Shown here: piece after piece, positions 50,234-58,411 of the stretch | How the letters are laid out: each line of letters opens with the position of its first letter | Numbering within the stretch: the stretch's first letter is position 1 | Source of the DNA: an uncultured Candidatus Melainabacteria bacterium | GTDB taxonomy: Bacteria > Cyanobacteriota > Vampirovibrionia > Gastranaerophilales > Gastranaerophilaceae | Direction: 5' to 3' | Length of the DNA stretch: 64,000 nucleotides | Assembly: GCA_934757275.1 (NCBI GenBank) | Contig: CAKVLN010000004.1 | Location: forward strand, 62,001 to 126,000 | Program-made: the position numbers and the translations under genes | The notes under the pieces: generated by a model | What the model was told of the DNA's origin: nothing | Seen by the model: the letters and a program-made list of their open reading frames with translations, nothing else | Database searches by the model: none

Positions 50234-52597
50234 ATGGAAAATTTTGAGCAAATAAAAAAGGCTGTTGAAATTGAAGTCAAATATAAATATATCAACATTA
50301 ACGGCAAAACAAGGAGTTTTGCTTCTTTTATCTGTTCTGAATTAAAAAAAGAAATAAAAGTTTCTCAAAACCCAAAATGGAAAGTTTTACTAGAGCATTT
50401 TGAACGCTATTCAATGGACACTTTACCGCAGCGCAAGCGTTCATTAGAAAGGCTTGTTAGCGTAATCAAGTCAGACTTAGAGCCTAAACCTGTACCTGAA
50501 AAAGACAACACGCTTAACTTAAAATCAGATGTAATGTATCTAAAAGGTATTGGTCCTAAAATCGCCTACATCTTGAACAAGCTCGGCATATATACCGTTG
50601 GTGATTTGTTGTACTATTTTCCACGTAAGCACGTTGACTACTCAACCAGAACTCGCATTCGTGATTTAAAAGTTGGCGAAACTACCACAATATTTGGAAC
50701 AATAAAATCAGTTGAAGCCTTCACAACAAAAAACAATTTAGGTGTTGTAAAAGTTCGCATAAACGATGGTTCTGGCAATCTAAACCTAAGCTTTTTTGCC
50801 TCAAAAACTAACAAATACACTCAAGAGAGAATGAAAACACAATTTCCAAAGGGGGCTGGAATAATGGTTTCTGGGCTGGTAAAATTTAACAACTATGACA
50901 GAACGCTAACGCTCGACAAACCAACTTATTCGATTATGGACGACGATATTCTCGACCCCGCAAACATAAATCTTGCAAGAATCGTACCGATTTATCCGCT
51001 AAGCGACAAATTGAACATCAAAACACTTCGTCGTGCGATTTTTAACACAATCCAACTTTTCAAAAACGATATTGAAACAGTTTTGCCAGAAAAAATTATC
51101 AAAAAATACGACCTACTTCCTAAGCGTGACGCAATCGAAGGAATACACTTTCCTAGTGATAATGAAACTTTACAAAAAGCTAGGTATTCGCTGGTTTTTG
51201 AGGAATTGTTCCTAATTCAGCTAAAACTTGCGCTATTAAGAGAAGAAAATAATAAAAATCTTTCTGCAATTCCACTGGAAATCAAAAAAGACGGACTTGT
51301 AATGCGCTTTATTGAAAGTCTGCCTTTCAAGCTAACCTCTGCGCAACAAAGAGCCGTGAACGAAATTTTGAACGACTTAAATTCGACAAAGCCTATGCAA
51401 AGACTCTTGCAAGGTGACGTTGGTAGTGGAAAAACAGTTGTTGCAACAATAATGCTACTTGCTGCGATTGAAAACGGATATCAGGCTGCAATTATGGCAC
51501 CAACCGAAATTTTAGCACAACAACATTACAACAATTTAGTAAAATGGCTTACACCGCTTGGCTTGAAGGTAGAACTTTTGCTCGGAAGTATTGGTAAAAA
51601 ACAACGCAGAGAATCTGAAACAAATTTGAGGAACGGTCAGGCAAATATTGCAGTGGGAACACATGCACTTATTCAAGATGGAGTTGATTTTGCCAATCTT
51701 GGTGCGGTTGTAATTGACGAACAACATAGATTTGGCGTTAAACAGAGATTGGCACTTAGAAAAAAATCGCAAAATCCACAGATTCTTACAATGACGGCAA
51801 CTCCAATTCCTAGAACGCTTGCAATCACAATGAATGGCGACTTAGATTTGACAATTATTGACGAATTACCAAAGGGTAGAAAACCAATAATTACAACACT
51901 TACCAATTCAAGGCGTCAAATTGCAGAATTAATTCGACACGAAGTTGACGCTGGACGTCAAGCCTACATTGTTTATCCGCTTATTGAAGAAAGCGAAACA
52001 CTTTCTGCTAAAGCTGCAACAATTGAAAAAGAGCGTTGGCAAAACGAAGTTTTTCCTAACTACAAGGTTGGACTTTTGCATGGCAAATTGAAAAATGACG
52101 AAAAAGACGAAGTCATGGCAAAATTTAAGAACAAAGAATATGATATTTTAGTTTCTACAACTGTTGTAGAGGTGGGAGTTGATGTTCCTAATGCGACAGT
52201 TATTGTTATCGAAAATGCCGAACGTTTTGGACTTTCTCAGCTACACCAGCTTAGAGGTCGTGTTGGCAGAAGTGATTTGCAATCTTATTGCGTTTTATCT
52301 TCTTCCACCAAATCACAAGAAACCAGAGCAAGATTGGACATCATGACACAAACTAATGATGGTTTTGTAATAGCTGAAAAAGATTTGCAAATCAGAGGCC
52401 CTGGGGAATTTTTGGGAACTAGGCAAAGTGGTTTGCCAGATATGATTATTGCAGATGTTGTTAATGATGCCAAAATTTTGGAACTTGCAAGGAGCGAGGC
52501 AATAGATTTTGTTAGAAATAATAATATTGATGATTACCCATTATTGAAGGAGGCAAAGGGCTTAAACTTCGATGGTGACTTGTTTGGAGCTGGGTAA
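50234..52597 (+). CDS. recG: ATP-dependent DNA helicase RecG
   Basis: The 787-residue protein has an N-terminal ~100-residue extension of the type seen in cyanobacterial and other RecG. A wedge/OB domain follows (YLKGIGPKIAYILNKLGIYT, then VGDLLYYFPRKHVDYS). The helicase core has LLQGDVGSGKTVVA, DEQH in VVIDEQHRFGVKQR, TATPIPRTLA and LRGRVGRSD. RecG remodels stalled forks and Holliday junctions. The C-terminal AEKDLQIRGPGEFLGTRQSG is diagnostic. It is a single-gene unit with a leaderless-type promoter. Confidence 0.96.
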   Translation: MENFEQIKKAVEIEVKYKYININGKTRSFASFICSELKKEIKVSQNPKWKVLLEHFERYSMDTLPQRKRSLERLVSVIKSDLEPKPVPEKDNTLNLKSDVMYLKGIGPKIAYILNKLGIYTVGDLLYYFPRKHVDYSTRTRIRDLKVGETTTIFGTIKSVEAFTTKNNLGVVKVRINDGSGNLNLSFFASKTNKYTQERMKTQFPKGAGIMVSGLVKFNNYDRTLTLDKPTYSIMDDDILDPANINLARIVPIYPLSDKLNIKTLRRAIFNTIQLFKNDIETVLPEKIIKKYDLLPKRDAIEGIHFPSDNETLQKARYSLVFEELFLIQLKLALLREENNKNLSAIPLEIKKDGLVMRFIESLPFKLTSAQQRAVNEILNDLNSTKPMQRLLQGDVGSGKTVVATIMLLAAIENGYQAAIMAPTEILAQQHYNNLVKWLTPLGLKVELLLGSIGKKQRRESETNLRNGQANIAVGTHALIQDGVDFANLGAVVIDEQHRFGVKQRLALRKKSQNPQILTMTATPIPRTLAITMNGDLDLTIIDELPKGRKPIITTLTNSRRQIAELIRHEVDAGRQAYIVYPLIEESETLSAKAATIEKERWQNEVFPNYKVGLLHGKLKNDEKDEVMAKFKNKEYDILVSTTVVEVGVDVPNATVIVIENAERFGLSQLHQLRGRVGRSDLQSYCVLSSSTKSQETRARLDIMTQTNDGFVIAEKDLQIRGPGEFLGTRQSGLPDMIIADVVNDAKILELARSEAIDFVRNNNIDDYPLLKEAKGLNFDGDLFGAG

Positions 52598-52635
52598 AAA
52601 AAATAACGTAAATTTTTGTAAAATTTTTCTTTTTT

Positions 52636-52707
52636 ACTAGCAAAAAAAATTATTTACATGTTTTAGAGCAAATAGATGGTTGATAAATTTAAAAAAATAT
52701 ATATAAT
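52636..52707 (+). promoter_or_regulatory. Promoter region of the 52.7-kb gene
   Basis: TTGATA (52680-52685) and TATAAT (52702-52707) are spaced 16 bp apart. Upstream, ACTAGCAAAAAAAA (52636-52649) and TTTACATGTTTTA (52653-52665) are shared with the regions before two other SFG/FKG-motif genes. Confidence 0.6.
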
Positions 52708-52737
52708 TGAAGAAACAATTAAAGCGAGGTATAAAAC

Positions 52738-53073
52738 ATGAGTGAAATTAATGGTCCAAAGTTTAGTGTTAACCAAATGAATTTTAGTGGTATTCAAAAA
52801 GCTCAAGTTGATGTTCCACAACAAGCTCCAGTTGAAGCTGACGCCCCAAAAATCAACGATTTTTCAGACCCAAAAGCAGAAGCTCTTGGACGTTCTATGT
52901 TATTTAAGGGTGCAGATGATACTCAACACGATTTGAAGGTTTTGTTAGACAATCCTCAAATTGCAGAAAATTCAGACGATGCTTTTGAAACTGCTTTAAA
53001 AGTAGCACAAGATGCAGGTGTTGCTAACCCTTACGAGGAAGCTGCAAGCTTTGCAACAACTTCTATGAACTAA
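52738..53073 (+). CDS. Small SFG/FKG-motif protein
   Basis: The 111-residue protein begins FSVNQMNFSGIQKAQ after a short N-terminus and has a second motif GRSMLFKGADD near residue 56. The remainder is acidic and helical with Asp/Ala/Gln-rich linkers. GCGAGG precedes the ATG. The GRSxxxFKG motif recurs in the protein at 55.0-55.5 kb, which also shares its upstream region. No domain is recognised. Confidence 0.65.
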   Translation: MSEINGPKFSVNQMNFSGIQKAQVDVPQQAPVEADAPKINDFSDPKAEALGRSMLFKGADDTQHDLKVLLDNPQIAENSDDAFETALKVAQDAGVANPYEEAASFATTSMN

Positions 53074-53225
53074 AAACAGTGTAAAAAGTACTTATGTTTT
53101 AAAGAATACTTGGTGCGTCTTCTGGCGCATCTATAACTCATGAGAGTTAAAAAAACAATATCTCTATCTTTGCTCAAATTTAATTTGTATGTTATTATGG
53201 TTAAAAGTACAAGGGGAGTAGGGGT

Positions 53226-53921
53226 ATGGAAAATAATAATAAACCAGTTGTTAATCTGATTTCTAAGCCAGCCAACATGTTGAAAACAATTTACACGGCG
53301 GCAAGAACTTGTTATAGCGCAGATACACCATTTAATATTTATAATAGTACTGATGACGAAGAAAAAATGCTTAAACTAATTGAGCGTGTAATTTCTTCTG
53401 GTCACTATTCAGTAATCGAGCATATTCAAGTTACTTTTGCGATTTCAAATGTGTCAAGAGCGTGCACGCACCAGTTTGTACGTCACCGTCACATGTCTTT
53501 TTCACAAAAATCTCAACGATATGTTAAAGAAAAAGGACAATTTGATTACATAATTCCTCCGACAATTGCGAGAGATGAAGAACTCAAAGCAAAATTTGTT
53601 GAATTTATGGAAGAGATTTCTAAAAAATATTTAGAATTTACAGAGGCTGGTATTCCTGCGGAAGACGCTAGAGCAGTATTGCCAAATGCAGCATCTACTT
53701 CAATTGTAGCAAGCTTAAACCTAAGAGAATTAATTCACTTGGCAAATTTAAGACTTTGTACTCGTGCTCAATATGAAATCAGAACTATGATTAGAATGAT
53801 GTGTGACGAACTAATCAAAGAAGAAGAGTGGCTAAAACCTTATTTAGTGCCAAAATGCGAACGTTTAGGCTATTGTGACGAGGATAAATCTTGCGGAAGG
53901 AAACCAAAACTAGAAGTATGA
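53226..53921 (+). CDS. thyX: Flavin-dependent thymidylate synthase ThyX
   Basis: The 231-residue protein has the ThyX signature RHRHMSFSQKSQRY (RHRxxSxxxxSxR). IEHIQVTFAIS lies ahead of it, and LRELIHLANLRLCTRAQYE later provides the dUMP and FAD contacts. It makes dTMP from dUMP using FAD, NADPH and methylenetetrahydrofolate. AGGGGAG lies before the ATG. Its stop overlaps the start of the next gene (ATGA). Confidence 0.95.
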   Translation: MENNNKPVVNLISKPANMLKTIYTAARTCYSADTPFNIYNSTDDEEKMLKLIERVISSGHYSVIEHIQVTFAISNVSRACTHQFVRHRHMSFSQKSQRYVKEKGQFDYIIPPTIARDEELKAKFVEFMEEISKKYLEFTEAGIPAEDARAVLPNAASTSIVASLNLRELIHLANLRLCTRAQYEIRTMIRMMCDELIKEEEWLKPYLVPKCERLGYCDEDKSCGRKPKLEV

Positions 53922-54709
53922 AGTTGTTAGGAATTGTTTTATCTTTAATATTTTTAGCACTTGTAGCGGTTTATTTCTTTATCTTCATGCCAGAAAAATA
54001 TGAAGATAAAGATTTATATGATGAAATTCTACACCGTGGCAAGATAAAGGTAGGCATAAACACAGATTCAAAGCCTTTTGGTTTTATGGATAAAGAGTGG
54101 AAAATCGTTGGATATGATGCTGATTTAGCGCACTATATGGCACAATATATTCTCAAAAACCCAGATGCAGTTGAATTTTACCCAGTAACTCCCGCAAATA
54201 GAATGCTCAAGGTTTCGACGGGCGAATTAGACATGGTAATTGCAACCGTTACAATCACGCCTCAAAGAGAAGAAATTATAAATTTCTCTGTTCCTTATGA
54301 TTACGCAGGGCAAGCGTTGTTAGTGCGTTCTAATAGCAAAATCAAATCTTTGGCAGACCTTTCTGGACAAAATGTTGGTGTAGTTTTTGGTACAACGGCT
54401 GAAAAAAATATGTTGGCTCTAGCTCCAGACGCTACTGTAATTGGGTTTAGAAATTACAGAATGGCTTATGAGGCTTTAAAGTCTGGAAAAATTGACGCTT
54501 TAACATCTGATGACACTATTTTAAGCACATTTGCGTTTGAAGATAAAACGGTTAAGCTTTTACCTAAAAGATATACTCGAGAACCTTACGGCATAGCTTT
54601 AAGAAAAGGCAAAGGCACGCAGAAATTAAAAGAGAATGTTGATTTCGCAATCGGTGATATGAAACAAAAAAATGTTATAAATCGTATGCGTAGAAAATGG
54701 GGCTTATAA
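53918..54709 (+). CDS. Amino-acid-type solute-binding protein
   Basis: The 263-residue protein begins with a membrane helix (LGIVLSLIFLALVAVYFFIF) that may be a signal anchor or an uncleaved signal. It then matches family-3 periplasmic binding proteins: LHRGKIKVGINTDSKPFGFM, VGYDADLAHYMAQ, GELDMVIATVTITPQREEII and GKIDALTSDDT. The family delivers polar amino acids to ABC importers. No permease or ATPase gene is adjacent. Start 53918 overlaps the thyX stop and is preceded by GGAAGG. Confidence 0.87.
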   Translation: MKLLGIVLSLIFLALVAVYFFIFMPEKYEDKDLYDEILHRGKIKVGINTDSKPFGFMDKEWKIVGYDADLAHYMAQYILKNPDAVEFYPVTPANRMLKVSTGELDMVIATVTITPQREEIINFSVPYDYAGQALLVRSNSKIKSLADLSGQNVGVVFGTTAEKNMLALAPDATVIGFRNYRMAYEALKSGKIDALTSDDTILSTFAFEDKTVKLLPKRYTREPYGIALRKGKGTQKLKENVDFAIGDMKQKNVINRMRRKWGL

Positions 54710-54712
54710 CTT

Positions 54713-55051
54713 ATGTTACGCCACATTATTCCAATAGTACTTTTGCTTATTTCAAATGTTTTTATGACTTTTGCGTGGTATGGACATCTAAAATTCAGAA
54801 GTCTGCCACTATTAATCGTAATTCTTGCAAGTTGGGGAATTGCCTTTTTTGAGTATTGTTTTCAAGTCCCAGCCAACAGAATTGGTTACGAATGCTATAA
54901 TGCAGTCCAACTAAAAACAATTCAAGAAGTAATCACGCTAACTGTTTTCTCATTCTTTTCTGTATTGTACTTAAAAGAACAGTTCAGATGGAATTACCTT
55001 GTTGGCTTTGTTTTCATAATTCTTGCGGTATTTTTTATTTTTAAAAAATGA
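54713..55051 (+). CDS. DUF486-family membrane protein
   Basis: The 112-residue protein has four predicted membrane helices and the family pattern FMTFAWYGHLKF, then SWGIAFFEYCFQVPANRIGY and QLKTIQEVITLTVF, ending LGYVF-type helix and KK. It resembles small drug/metabolite transporters; its function is not established. It starts 3 bp after the solute-binding gene and is probably co-transcribed with thyX. Confidence 0.85.
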   Translation: MLRHIIPIVLLLISNVFMTFAWYGHLKFRSLPLLIVILASWGIAFFEYCFQVPANRIGYECYNAVQLKTIQEVITLTVFSFFSVLYLKEQFRWNYLVGFVFIILAVFFIFKK

Positions 55052-55534
55052 TTAAAATTTTTCTGCAATATAATCATCAATAATGCAGGTAACTCTATCA
55101 GCATTAACATCTGCGTCAATTTTTTTCGCATTTTCAGTAAATGAGTTAAGCATTTTGTAACCTACTACATCATCAGAATCTACAAAGCCTTTATTAAATG
55201 CATCTAAACTTGCATTGATTTTATCTGTGAATTGTTTTAAAGACTTACAATTGTATTGATTCATTGTTTTAATAAGTGCTTGTTTTCCAACTTTAATCTC
55301 TTTACCAGTTAATTTCATTTCAGTGGCAACTCTTGAAATATTGTTTAATTCTTGTGCTGACAAAGTCTTAATTCCTTTGAAGTTAACCTGAGAACGTCCA
55401 GCTGTTTCCATTGGGTTATCTAACGAACTAGCTTCTGTATCGTTTTTTGTTACAGGATTTTGTTCTTCCGGTTTTGCCTTGAAGCTCATAGGAGCTTGAA
55501 TATTATTAATTGAATTAGTTTGAAAATGAATCAT
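55052..55534 (-). CDS. SFG/FKG-motif protein, helical
   Basis: The 160-residue protein starts MIHFQTNSINNIQAPMSFKA and has a second motif GRSQVNFKGIKTL near residue 50, matching GRSMLFKG in the 52.7-kb protein. A ~100-residue helical domain follows. GGAGG before ATG 55534 sets the start. Minus-strand TACAAT (55559-55564) is the likely -10 box, preceded by TTTACATGTTTTA as at 52.65 kb. No family is recognised. Confidence 0.65.
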   Translation of the reverse strand: MIHFQTNSINNIQAPMSFKAKPEEQNPVTKNDTEASSLDNPMETAGRSQVNFKGIKTLSAQELNNISRVATEMKLTGKEIKVGKQALIKTMNQYNCKSLKQFTDKINASLDAFNKGFVDSDDVVGYKMLNSFTENAKKIDADVNADRVTCIIDDYIAEKF

Positions 55535-55696
55535 TTTTTGCCTCCATAGTATTTGATTATTGTAAAACATGTAAAAAATTAATTTGTTATTTAAAAAAAA
55601 TTATTTTACAAAAATTAACGCAAAAATGGAACTCAACTTCCAAAACTTGACAATTTTATCAAGACTTCCCTCTTCTAATTTTCTTAGGTTTTATGT

Positions 55697-55809
55697 TAAA
55701 ATATCCTTGTAATAGTTAGAGGGATCCACCTCGGGGTAAATGAAAAAGCTCGCAGATGTCACTGCTTGCTTGGAAGTAGTTTATTTCCCAAAGGATAGAA
55801 AGAAAAAGA
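55697..55809 (+). promoter_or_regulatory. thrS promoter and structured leader
   Basis: TAAAAT at 55697-55702 is the probable -10 box, giving a ~100-nt leader. The leader contains three short hairpins: GAGG-GATCCA-CCTC, GCAG-ATGTCA-CTGC (loop contains TGT, a Thr anticodon) and a TTGGAA/TTCCCAA stem. It also has a short ATG frame at 55740. It could be an operator through which ThrRS represses its own translation, as in E. coli; no T-box sequence is present. Confidence 0.35.
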
Positions 55810-57582
55810 ATGGAAAAAAACAACGAAACATTGCATGTATTAAGACATTCATGCTCACACATCATGGCTCAAGCCGTTCAAAAGTTGTTCCCACAAGCAA
55901 AGTTAGCAATCGGACCAGCTACTGACAACGGTTTCTACTACGACTTTGATTTGACTGATGGTTACGCTTTTACGCACGACGATTTGGTAAAAATTGAAGA
56001 GGAAATGAAAAACATTATCAAGCAGAATTTGACGTTTGAAAAATATGTTATTCCTGATGTGGACAAACAAATCGCTGAATTTAAAGCAGAAGGCGAAATC
56101 TACAAAGCAGAATTATTAGAAGAACACAGAAATGATAATCCTACTTTGTACTTGACAAAAGACAAAGATGGCAATGTATTATTTAATGATTTGTGTGCAG
56201 GACCTCATATTCCTAACACATCTTATATAAAAGGTAACGCTATTAAACTTCTTAAAGTTGCTGGCGCATACTGGCGTGGTAACGAAAAGAACAAAATGTT
56301 ACAAAGAATTTATGCAACTGCTTACTGGAACAAAGAAGATTTGCAAGGTTATTTGACTTTCTTAGAAGAAGCTGAAAAACGTGACCACAGAAAACTTGGC
56401 ACACAATTAGACTTGTTCTCAACTAGAGAAGAACTTGGTGGCGGTTTAGTTTTGTGGCACCCAAATCTTGCAGTTGTTAGAGAAGAAATCGAAAATTATT
56501 GGAGAAGTGAACACAGAAAACGTGGTTATGTAATCGTAAACACTCCTCACATCGCAAAATCAAAATTGTGGGAAATCTCTGGTCACGCAGACCATTACAG
56601 AGAAAACATGTTCTTTATCCAAAAAGATGAAGATTCTGACGAACAATTTATCTTAAAGCCAATGAACTGTCCGTTCCATATTTTGATTTATCAAGCAAAC
56701 AGATATTCATACCGTTCATTACCATTAAGAATGGCTGAATTGGGTACTGTATACAGAAAAGAAAAATCAGGCGCATTGTCTGGCTTAACTCGTGTTCAAG
56801 GTTTCACACAAGATGATGCTCACATTTTCTGTACACCAGAACAATTAGTTGACGAAATCAACGAAATTATTGATTTTGTAGCTGATACAATGGCAATCTT
56901 TAAGATGGGATTTGAAGTTGAACTTTCTACTCGTCCAGAAAGCTTTGTAGGTGAAATTGAAAACTGGGACAGAGCTGAGGCAGGCTTAAAAGAAGCCATG
57001 GACAGACGTGGCATGAAATACGACATCAACGAAGGCGATGGTGCTTTCTATGGTCCAAAAATCGACTTCAAGGTTAAAGACGCAATCGGCAGAACTTGGC
57101 AATGTGCTACAATTCAGCTTGACTTCAACCTTCCAGAAAGATTTGATATCAAATATCAAGACAAAGATGGCAGCATGAAAACTCCTGTAATGCTTCACAG
57201 AGTTATCTTTGGTTCTATGGAAAGATTCCACGGTATCTTAATCGAACACTATGCTGGTGCTTTCCCTACTTGGTTAGCTCCAACACAAGTTGCAATTGTT
57301 CCAATTTCTAACGAAAAACACGCAGACTTCGCAGAAGAAGTTTATAAGAAAATGCGTGCAGCAGGCATAAGAGTAAAACTTGATGACCGCTCTGAATCAA
57401 TGAATTACAAAATCAGAGAATCATTGCAAGACAAGAAAATTCCTTATGTATGCGTAATCGGCGATAAGGAAATCGAAGCAAATGCAGTTGCAGTAAGAAA
57501 ACGTGGCGTAGGTCAAGTTGGTACTGTTGCGGTTGACGAATTTATTGCTAATATCGAAAAAGAAATTAAAGATAGAGCATAA
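55810..57582 (+). CDS. thrS: Threonyl-tRNA synthetase lacking the TGS domain
   Basis: The 590-residue protein starts directly at the editing (SAD) domain, with HVLRHSCSHIMAQAVQKLFP and later NDLCAGPHIPNTSYIK supplying the His and Cys editing residues. The class II catalytic core has motif 1, motif 2 (LGTVYRKEKSGALSGLTRVQ) and motif 3 (HRVIFGSMERFHGILIEHY). The anticodon-binding domain ends the protein. Typical bacterial ThrRS is ~640 residues; here the N-terminal ~50-60 residue TGS domain is absent, and no TGS-like frame lies upstream. An AAAGGATAG lies before the ATG at suitable distance. Confidence 0.95.
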   Translation: MEKNNETLHVLRHSCSHIMAQAVQKLFPQAKLAIGPATDNGFYYDFDLTDGYAFTHDDLVKIEEEMKNIIKQNLTFEKYVIPDVDKQIAEFKAEGEIYKAELLEEHRNDNPTLYLTKDKDGNVLFNDLCAGPHIPNTSYIKGNAIKLLKVAGAYWRGNEKNKMLQRIYATAYWNKEDLQGYLTFLEEAEKRDHRKLGTQLDLFSTREELGGGLVLWHPNLAVVREEIENYWRSEHRKRGYVIVNTPHIAKSKLWEISGHADHYRENMFFIQKDEDSDEQFILKPMNCPFHILIYQANRYSYRSLPLRMAELGTVYRKEKSGALSGLTRVQGFTQDDAHIFCTPEQLVDEINEIIDFVADTMAIFKMGFEVELSTRPESFVGEIENWDRAEAGLKEAMDRRGMKYDINEGDGAFYGPKIDFKVKDAIGRTWQCATIQLDFNLPERFDIKYQDKDGSMKTPVMLHRVIFGSMERFHGILIEHYAGAFPTWLAPTQVAIVPISNEKHADFAEEVYKKMRAAGIRVKLDDRSESMNYKIRESLQDKKIPYVCVIGDKEIEANAVAVRKRGVGQVGTVAVDEFIANIEKEIKDRA

Positions 57583-57640
57583 ATTTAGTTAACTAGGATT
57601 ATGGATTGCCACAAAAATCTTACGATGCAATCCTTAGAAT

Positions 57641-57669
57641 TTGTAGGTCAGGCAATGCCTGACCTACAA
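57641..57669. repeat. 14-bp-arm perfect palindrome between thrS and adk
   Basis: TTGTAGGTCAGGCA and TGCCTGACCTACAA are separated by one base. It is REP-like in form; it could also act as a hairpin in the adk leader. The arm end GTAGG is shared with the hairpin repeats at 42.7 and 59.75 kb. Confidence 0.7.
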
Positions 57670-57690
57670 TTAAAAAAGAAGGAGAAAGTT

Positions 57691-58350
57691 ATGAAAAAAG
57701 AATTGATATTTCTTGGGCCACCAGCTTGTGGTAAAGGTACTCAAACAAACAGATTATCTGAATTTTTAGGTTTTCCTCACGTTGATACTGGTTCACTTTT
57801 GAGAGCAGAAATCTCTAAAGAATCAGAAGAAGGTAAAATCGCAAAATCTTTTATCGACAAAGGACAACTTGTTCCAGCTGAATTGGTTGGTAGAATTATT
57901 GCAAAAAGATTGGCTGACGAAGATTGCAAAAATGGCTATGTTTTAGACGGCTACCCTAGAAGTTTAGAACAAGCTAAAATGCTTGAAGAAATTAATGCAA
58001 ACGTAAACAAAGGTGAAGAAGCTTCTTTCAAGGCTATTTACTTTGATATTGATACTCAAATTCTTATCGAAAGAATTATTTATCGTGAATCTTGCCCAGT
58101 TTGCGGTGAAATTTATAACAAAAAATTCAAACCTTCAAAGGTTGCAGGCAAATGCGATAAATGTAATGTTGATTTAAAAACAAGAGCAGATGATAACGAA
58201 GAAACTGCTAAATTACGTTTTGAAACATATTTCAACGAAACTGCACCACTTGTAAAATTTTATGAAGACAAAGGTGTACTTTATAAAATTGATGCAAATG
58301 GTTCTATTGATGAAGTTTGGGAAAGACTTTTGAAAGTAGTTAACGCATAA
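57691..58350 (+). CDS. adk: Adenylate kinase with zinc-type LID
   Basis: The 219-residue protein has a P-loop (LGPPACGKGTQ), VDTGSLLRAEI, GYVLDGYPRSLEQA with the key Arg, and a LID domain with four cysteines (CPVCGEIY and CDKCNVD) that would bind zinc. It converts AMP and ATP to two ADP. The start at 57691 is set by AAGGAGA 9 nt upstream. It follows thrS after a palindrome and may share its transcript. Confidence 0.95.
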   Translation: MKKELIFLGPPACGKGTQTNRLSEFLGFPHVDTGSLLRAEISKESEEGKIAKSFIDKGQLVPAELVGRIIAKRLADEDCKNGYVLDGYPRSLEQAKMLEEINANVNKGEEASFKAIYFDIDTQILIERIIYRESCPVCGEIYNKKFKPSKVAGKCDKCNVDLKTRADDNEETAKLRFETYFNETAPLVKFYEDKGVLYKIDANGSIDEVWERLLKVVNA

Positions 58351-58366
58351 AATAATTTAAAACAAT

Positions 58367-58405
58367 AAAAAAATGGCTTGAGTAATTTACTCAAGCCATT
58401 TTTTT
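58367..58405. terminator. Bidirectional terminator between adk and rimO
   Basis: TGGCTTGAGTA-ATT-TACTCAAGCCA is flanked by A7 and T7, an 18-bp stem that works on both strands for the convergent genes. Confidence 0.9.
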
Positions 58406-58411
58406 CTAATC

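Noticed and set aside
55709..55809. T-box riboswitch upstream of thrS
   Set aside because: The leader is only about 100 nt and lacks the T-box sequence and antiterminator arrangement.
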